From assembly GCA_030618945.1 (NCBI GenBank), contig JAUXCI010000034.1, positions 1 through 14,404 of the forward strand: 14,404 bases of DNA. The letters run 5' to 3'. This DNA comes from Flavobacteriaceae bacterium (lineage in GTDB: Bacteria; Bacteroidota; Bacteroidia; Flavobacteriales; Flavobacteriaceae). The notes under the pieces are model-generated. The model was given only the letters and a program-made list of their open reading frames with translations, searched no databases and had not been told where the DNA came from. The translations under genes and the position numbers were made by a program. This document shows, one piece after another, positions 10,798 through 14,404 of the stretch (positions within the stretch are counted from its first letter, which is position 1; every line of letters begins with the position of its first letter).

Positions 10798-12664
10798 GCA
10801 GTTTAAAAATACTCGACTCAAGAGGAGATAGTTTTATATGGACCTTGCCTATACCATCAGCCACATAAAGTGTTTCTTTTATATTGCTGTTCAATTGATC
10901 CTCAACTTGATATGTTCCATTTTCCAGTTGCCACTTGGGAATCAAGTCCTCGGGAATAATGAGGTCTAAATCATAATATTTTGATTCGTCAAAGTTCGAA
11001 ATTATGATCAACTTTTCGTTTTCAGACCATCTGGAAAAGGAGAATATTCTATGATCATAATTTGGGTTTTGATCCTTATTATAAAAATGAATTTCCTGAT
11101 AGTTTCCCATAAGGGCATCACTTTGTACCGTAAAGGTCAAAAGTTTTTGATAAAAAGATCTCAATTCTTTTTCCTGTTTATAAAGTTGAGCGCCATCGAA
11201 CTTTTTATGGTTCATCCATCGTTGTAAAGAAGGAACTCCTATATAATCAAAAATTGAAGTTCTTGTGGGAGAACCAAAGCCTGCACTTTCAGCGCCGGGT
11301 TCACCTAGTTCCTGTGCAAAATACAGGAGGGTCGGGGAGGTGCTTATAGTGGTCGAAACTACCATGGCGGGTTTCCCTTTATCAGCTGCTCCGGCAAAAT
11401 CAGGACTTGCAATCCTTTGCTCATCATGATTTTCCAGAAAATGAAGCATATGATGTTCAATATCATTGACCTCTTTTTGAACGATAGGTAGATGATCTGT
11501 CCACCCATGTCCTTGCATGACGTGCTTGATACTATCATAAAAGCCAACTTTGTCATAGAGATAGTCCATTTTACCCAAAAATATATACTCTCTGTACTGA
11601 GCCGGGTTATATACCTCGGCCAATATTAGGGCTTCAGGATACTTTACTTTAATAGATGAATTCATATAGCTCCAGAATTCAACAGGAACCATTTCGGCCA
11701 TGTCATACCTAAGCCCGTCAACTCCTTTCTCTAACCAAAAATGTGCAATGTCCCTAAATTTTTTCCATGAATCAGGAACGGCTTTGTCTTTCCAGAAGTT
11801 GTGATGCTCCAAATGATCTTTTTGGTCATATCCTTCAGGTAAATTTTCAAAATCTTTGCTTCCATCCGGCTTTATGCCATAATTGATCTTAACGGTCTCA
11901 TACCAGTCATTTTGATCAGGACGTGATAATCTGGAACCATTTCCTGTCCATTTGGCCGGATTCTCATCAAATTTACCGTTAACAAGAGGGTTTTGTTCTC
12001 CACCCAAAGGAAGATATCCATCATTCCATTGAGGTACCTGAAAAGTTTCTCCCGGGATATAATAAAAATTATTATCCTTTTTATAAGTTGAGCTTGTGTC
12101 ATCGTTGGCTCCAAAATCATAAACACCTTCCGGGTTGTTGGAGCCTTCATATTTTCGTGCAATATGATTAGGTACGATATCAATGATCACTTTCATACCA
12201 TGTGAATGAGTACGTTTTATCAAGGCTTCAAATTCCTGCATACGATTGGCAGGGTCAACGGCCATATCTGGATCCACATTATAATAATCTTTTACGGCAT
12301 AAGGAGATCCCGCTCTGCCTTTTACAACATCAGGATCATCATTAGATATGCCATATGATGAATAATCAGTTACCATGGCATGGTGCAAAACCCCGGTATA
12401 CCAGATATGAGTTATTCCAAGTTTTTTTATTTCTTTTAAGGCTTCATCGGTAAAATCATCGAATTTACCAACGCCATTTTCTTCAATAGTTCCCCAAGGC
12501 TTATTGCTTGTATTTTCATTACCAAACAATCTGGTAAATACCTGGTAGATTACTTTTTTATGCTCTTTGATCACAATATTTTTCTGTTTTTGCATCTGTT
12601 CCTTTTCACAGCTATAAAGAAAGCCGAATAATATTAAAAATAAAAGACTATATCTTATTTTCAT
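10784..12664 (-). CDS. GH13 alpha-amylase family lipoprotein (downstream gene of the pair)
   Basis: A 626-residue glycoside hydrolase expected to cleave alpha-1,4-glucan or maltodextrin at the cell surface or in the periplasm. The signal MKIRYSLLFLILFGFLYSC gives lipidated Cys19. All GH13 regions are present: region I IIDIVPNH (Asp162, His167), region II GLRYDMAEM (Arg319, nucleophile Asp321), region III AEVY (acid/base Glu350) and region IV ENHDEQR (His413, Asp414). A long insertion of about 115 residues between regions I and II (about 170-290) and the DMAEMVPVEFW motif mark a distinctive Bacteroidota subgroup. A beta-sandwich domain C follows about residue 530. The start lies 9 nt after the upstream amylase stop codon, so both are in one operon. 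Exact product specificity cannot be read from the sequence. Confidence 0.92.
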   Translation of the reverse strand: MKIRYSLLFLILFGFLYSCEKEQMQKQKNIVIKEHKKVIYQVFTRLFGNENTSNKPWGTIEENGVGKFDDFTDEALKEIKKLGITHIWYTGVLHHAMVTDYSSYGISNDDPDVVKGRAGSPYAVKDYYNVDPDMAVDPANRMQEFEALIKRTHSHGMKVIIDIVPNHIARKYEGSNNPEGVYDFGANDDTSSTYKKDNNFYYIPGETFQVPQWNDGYLPLGGEQNPLVNGKFDENPAKWTGNGSRLSRPDQNDWYETVKINYGIKPDGSKDFENLPEGYDQKDHLEHHNFWKDKAVPDSWKKFRDIAHFWLEKGVDGLRYDMAEMVPVEFWSYMNSSIKVKYPEALILAEVYNPAQYREYIFLGKMDYLYDKVGFYDSIKHVMQGHGWTDHLPIVQKEVNDIEHHMLHFLENHDEQRIASPDFAGAADKGKPAMVVSTTISTSPTLLYFAQELGEPGAESAGFGSPTRTSIFDYIGVPSLQRWMNHKKFDGAQLYKQEKELRSFYQKLLTFTVQSDALMGNYQEIHFYNKDQNPNYDHRIFSFSRWSENEKLIIISNFDESKYYDLDLIIPEDLIPKWQLENGTYQVEDQLNSNIKETLYVADGIGKVHIKLSPLESSIFKLQKNE

Positions 12665-12673
12665 AACAAATTA

Positions 12674-14371
12674 CTATTTTGTTGTTCTCTCTAATAAAAC
12701 AATTGTAAAAGGAGTATCTAGGTTAACTGACCCCTTATGAACTATTGCTCTGGCACCGGAATACGCATCTCTTAATTCTGTATCGTTAGGGAAAGTATCC
12801 CCAACTGTGAGTGATTTAGCGCCTTTTTCCAAGTCGAGCCCAATAATTATCTCGTCTGAATATCCTTCTTTGTCATAAGTTCTTTTAAAAACATAAGGAG
12901 ATTCACTGATCATCTTGTGAGTTCCGGCTCCAACAGAGGGGTGATTTTTTCTAAATTTGCCAAGTTTTTGCCAGTGATTTAGAATGGCTTTTGTCGAATC
13001 ATTGGATTCGATATCTCCCCAGTTCATTTTAGATCTCAAAGTTGCATCTCCCTGTGTTCCTTCAACGATCAAATTTCTTGCTGATTCATCCCCATAATAT
13101 ATTTGCGCTGTCCCAGCGGTCAGTAATAATTTTGTTGCCGATTCAAAAGTCCTTTTTCTTTCCTTATCAAATGGACTAGAATCATCATGGGAGGTTACAT
13201 AATTGAGAACTTGAAACCCAGCGATACTGTCATTTATAACATTACTGTAGGTTGAAAAAAGTTTCTCATAATCATCATTGGCACTTTTCTTAAATTCAAA
13301 ATTGATCATGCTGTCAAAACCATGATCATAGTAGTTGACTTTAACATCTCCAAAATCAAAGAATTTACCGGAACTGATAATTTCATAACCATATACTTCC
13401 CCAACCATATAAAATCCATTGTTGTCTAATATCTTATCCGGGTTATTTTGTTTCCAAAGAGAAAAGGCCTGTTCGCATTCGGTCTTGAATTCTGCCCAAA
13501 CCTCTTCTTCTATATGTCTTACAGTATCTGCTCTAAATCCATCTATACCAAAATCACGAACAAAATCAGATAGCCATTTGATGATATAAAACCGTGGGGC
13601 TCTAGGATAACCTGTTCTTTCAAAAAAGGCATCCAGCTCAGCTAACTCTTGCTCATATCGCCCTTCAGCCTTCCATTTAGCAACAAGTTCCTCAGGCAAG
13701 CTTATGTTTTCATTTGATTCAGTTAAAATATCTGGCAGATTTTCAACAAGTGCACATTTAACGGCAGTTTCGTAAGAATTGAATTCACATTTAGGACTTG
13801 TTCTCACCCAATTATTAGGCCATACGGGATCTTCTTTAGTTACCGGACCCGTATGGTTTATTACGGCATCCATAACAATTCTAATACCTTCTGAATGTGC
13901 CAGTGAAACCAATTCGGCCAAATCTGCCATGGTCCCAAAATTAGGATCTAAGGCTGTCCAGTCTTTGGTCCAGTATCCATGAAAGCCATAGGTAAAACCA
14001 GTGCCCTCATCTGTACCTCCGTGAATCTGCTCTACAACGGGAGTAAACCAAATAGCATTGATGCCAAGGTCCTGAAAATATCCATCTTTAATTTTTTGAG
14101 TAATACCTTTGATATCACCTCCTTCAAAGCCTCTTAGAGGCGCAGTAGGAAGTGTTCTGTCAAAATTGACATCATTCGATGGATCTCCATTATTAAACCT
14201 GTCGGTTAACAGGAAATAAATGCTAGCGTTTTCCCAGAAAAAGGGAACCTTAGATTTTGTTACAATTCTTTCTGATACGGCTTTATGTTTTGATTCTTCT
14301 TTAGATTCCTTGCAACTTCCCAATATGAGAATCAATGCTACTGCTGTAATTAATATATTCCTGTACATCAT
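12674..14371 (-). CDS. GH13 alpha-amylase family lipoprotein (upstream gene of the pair)
   Basis: A 565-residue secreted amylase. The signal MMYRNILITAVALILILGSC gives a lipidated Cys20 (Cys19 if the second ATG is used; the choice is open). The catalytic barrel begins IYFLLTDRFNNGDPSND, typical of calcium-binding amylases of the neopullulanase/CGTase side of GH13. Region I is DAVINH (Asp168, His173), region II GFRADTVRH (Arg280, nucleophile Asp282), region III GEVYGYE (acid/base Glu325) and region IV TSHDD (His395, Asp396). All catalytic residues are intact. A short domain C ends the protein at TIVLLERTTK. Only 33 nt lie upstream in the window, so its promoter, or the preceding genes of a starch locus (often susCDE-type), would be beyond the right edge. 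It acts on starch-derived oligosaccharides together with the second amylase. Confidence 0.93.
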   Translation of the reverse strand: MMYRNILITAVALILILGSCKESKEESKHKAVSERIVTKSKVPFFWENASIYFLLTDRFNNGDPSNDVNFDRTLPTAPLRGFEGGDIKGITQKIKDGYFQDLGINAIWFTPVVEQIHGGTDEGTGFTYGFHGYWTKDWTALDPNFGTMADLAELVSLAHSEGIRIVMDAVINHTGPVTKEDPVWPNNWVRTSPKCEFNSYETAVKCALVENLPDILTESNENISLPEELVAKWKAEGRYEQELAELDAFFERTGYPRAPRFYIIKWLSDFVRDFGIDGFRADTVRHIEEEVWAEFKTECEQAFSLWKQNNPDKILDNNGFYMVGEVYGYEIISSGKFFDFGDVKVNYYDHGFDSMINFEFKKSANDDYEKLFSTYSNVINDSIAGFQVLNYVTSHDDSSPFDKERKRTFESATKLLLTAGTAQIYYGDESARNLIVEGTQGDATLRSKMNWGDIESNDSTKAILNHWQKLGKFRKNHPSVGAGTHKMISESPYVFKRTYDKEGYSDEIIIGLDLEKGAKSLTVGDTFPNDTELRDAYSGARAIVHKGSVNLDTPFTIVLLERTTK

Positions 14372-14404
14372 GAATTGGATTTAGATAAACTGTTATTTTT
14401 TTAT

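Noticed and set aside
1..14404. CRISPR arrays, tRNA or rRNA genes, insertion sequences
   Set aside because: No direct-repeat arrays, cloverleaf sequences, transposase frames or terminal inverted repeats were seen on either strand.

Overview
The window looks like chromosomal DNA of a marine or environmental Flavobacteriia member (phylum Bacteroidota). The evidence is strongly AT-rich DNA, no Shine-Dalgarno sequences, promoters of the Bacteroidota type (TTG, about 20 nt, TAnnTTTG), several lipoproteins with short LxSC-type lipoboxes, a 24-residue MORN-like repeat protein, and a tail-to-head pair of lipoprotein GH13 amylases typical of starch-utilisation loci. The species cannot be named from the sequence.

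Layout. 167-839 (+): a small membrane protein overlapping a small XRE-type regulator, with a clear promoter and a palindrome upstream. 890-3076 (-): a lipoprotein of the penicillin acylase/AHL acylase family. 3282-3818 (+): a bacterial PH-domain membrane protein, translationally coupled to the remnant of a GNAT acetyltransferase (3815-3928). 4072-4935 (+): a secreted protein with nine 24-residue repeats. 5056-10724 (+): a signalling and stress island. 10784-14371 (-): two GH13 alpha-amylase lipoproteins, probably the tail of a starch/maltodextrin locus continuing past the right edge.

The signalling and stress island is the most interesting part. A soluble PAS histidine kinase carries, without gaps, the residues used by the rhizobial oxygen sensor FixL for heme binding (His64 and Arg84, 20 residues apart). 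It is followed by a response regulator whose receiver domain is fused to a complete CRP/FNR-type DNA-binding module with an ExxTR recognition helix, close to the ExxSR of FNR/FixK. Immediately downstream, four promoters lie in 2.4 kb. They precede a tandem UspA protein plus a membrane protein, a short unannotated transcript, a PepSY-like secreted protein, and an Hsp20 plus a helical protein. Each carries two FNR-type boxes (TTGAT-N4-ATCAA, exact to degenerate) with centres exactly 22 bp apart, and in each the proximal box centre lies 29.5 bp before the first T of the -7 element. This fixed geometry at four promoters is hard to explain by chance. It predicts that the fused regulator (or another FNR-family protein of the cell) activates them together.

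The proposed reading is a shortened FixL-FixJ-FixK cascade in which receiver and FixK-like domain share one protein. Its targets (Usp, Hsp20) resemble the mycobacterial DosR hypoxia/dormancy regulon in kind, though not by homology of the regulator. The boxes and geometry are seen directly; oxygen as the signal and the identity of the binding protein are inference.
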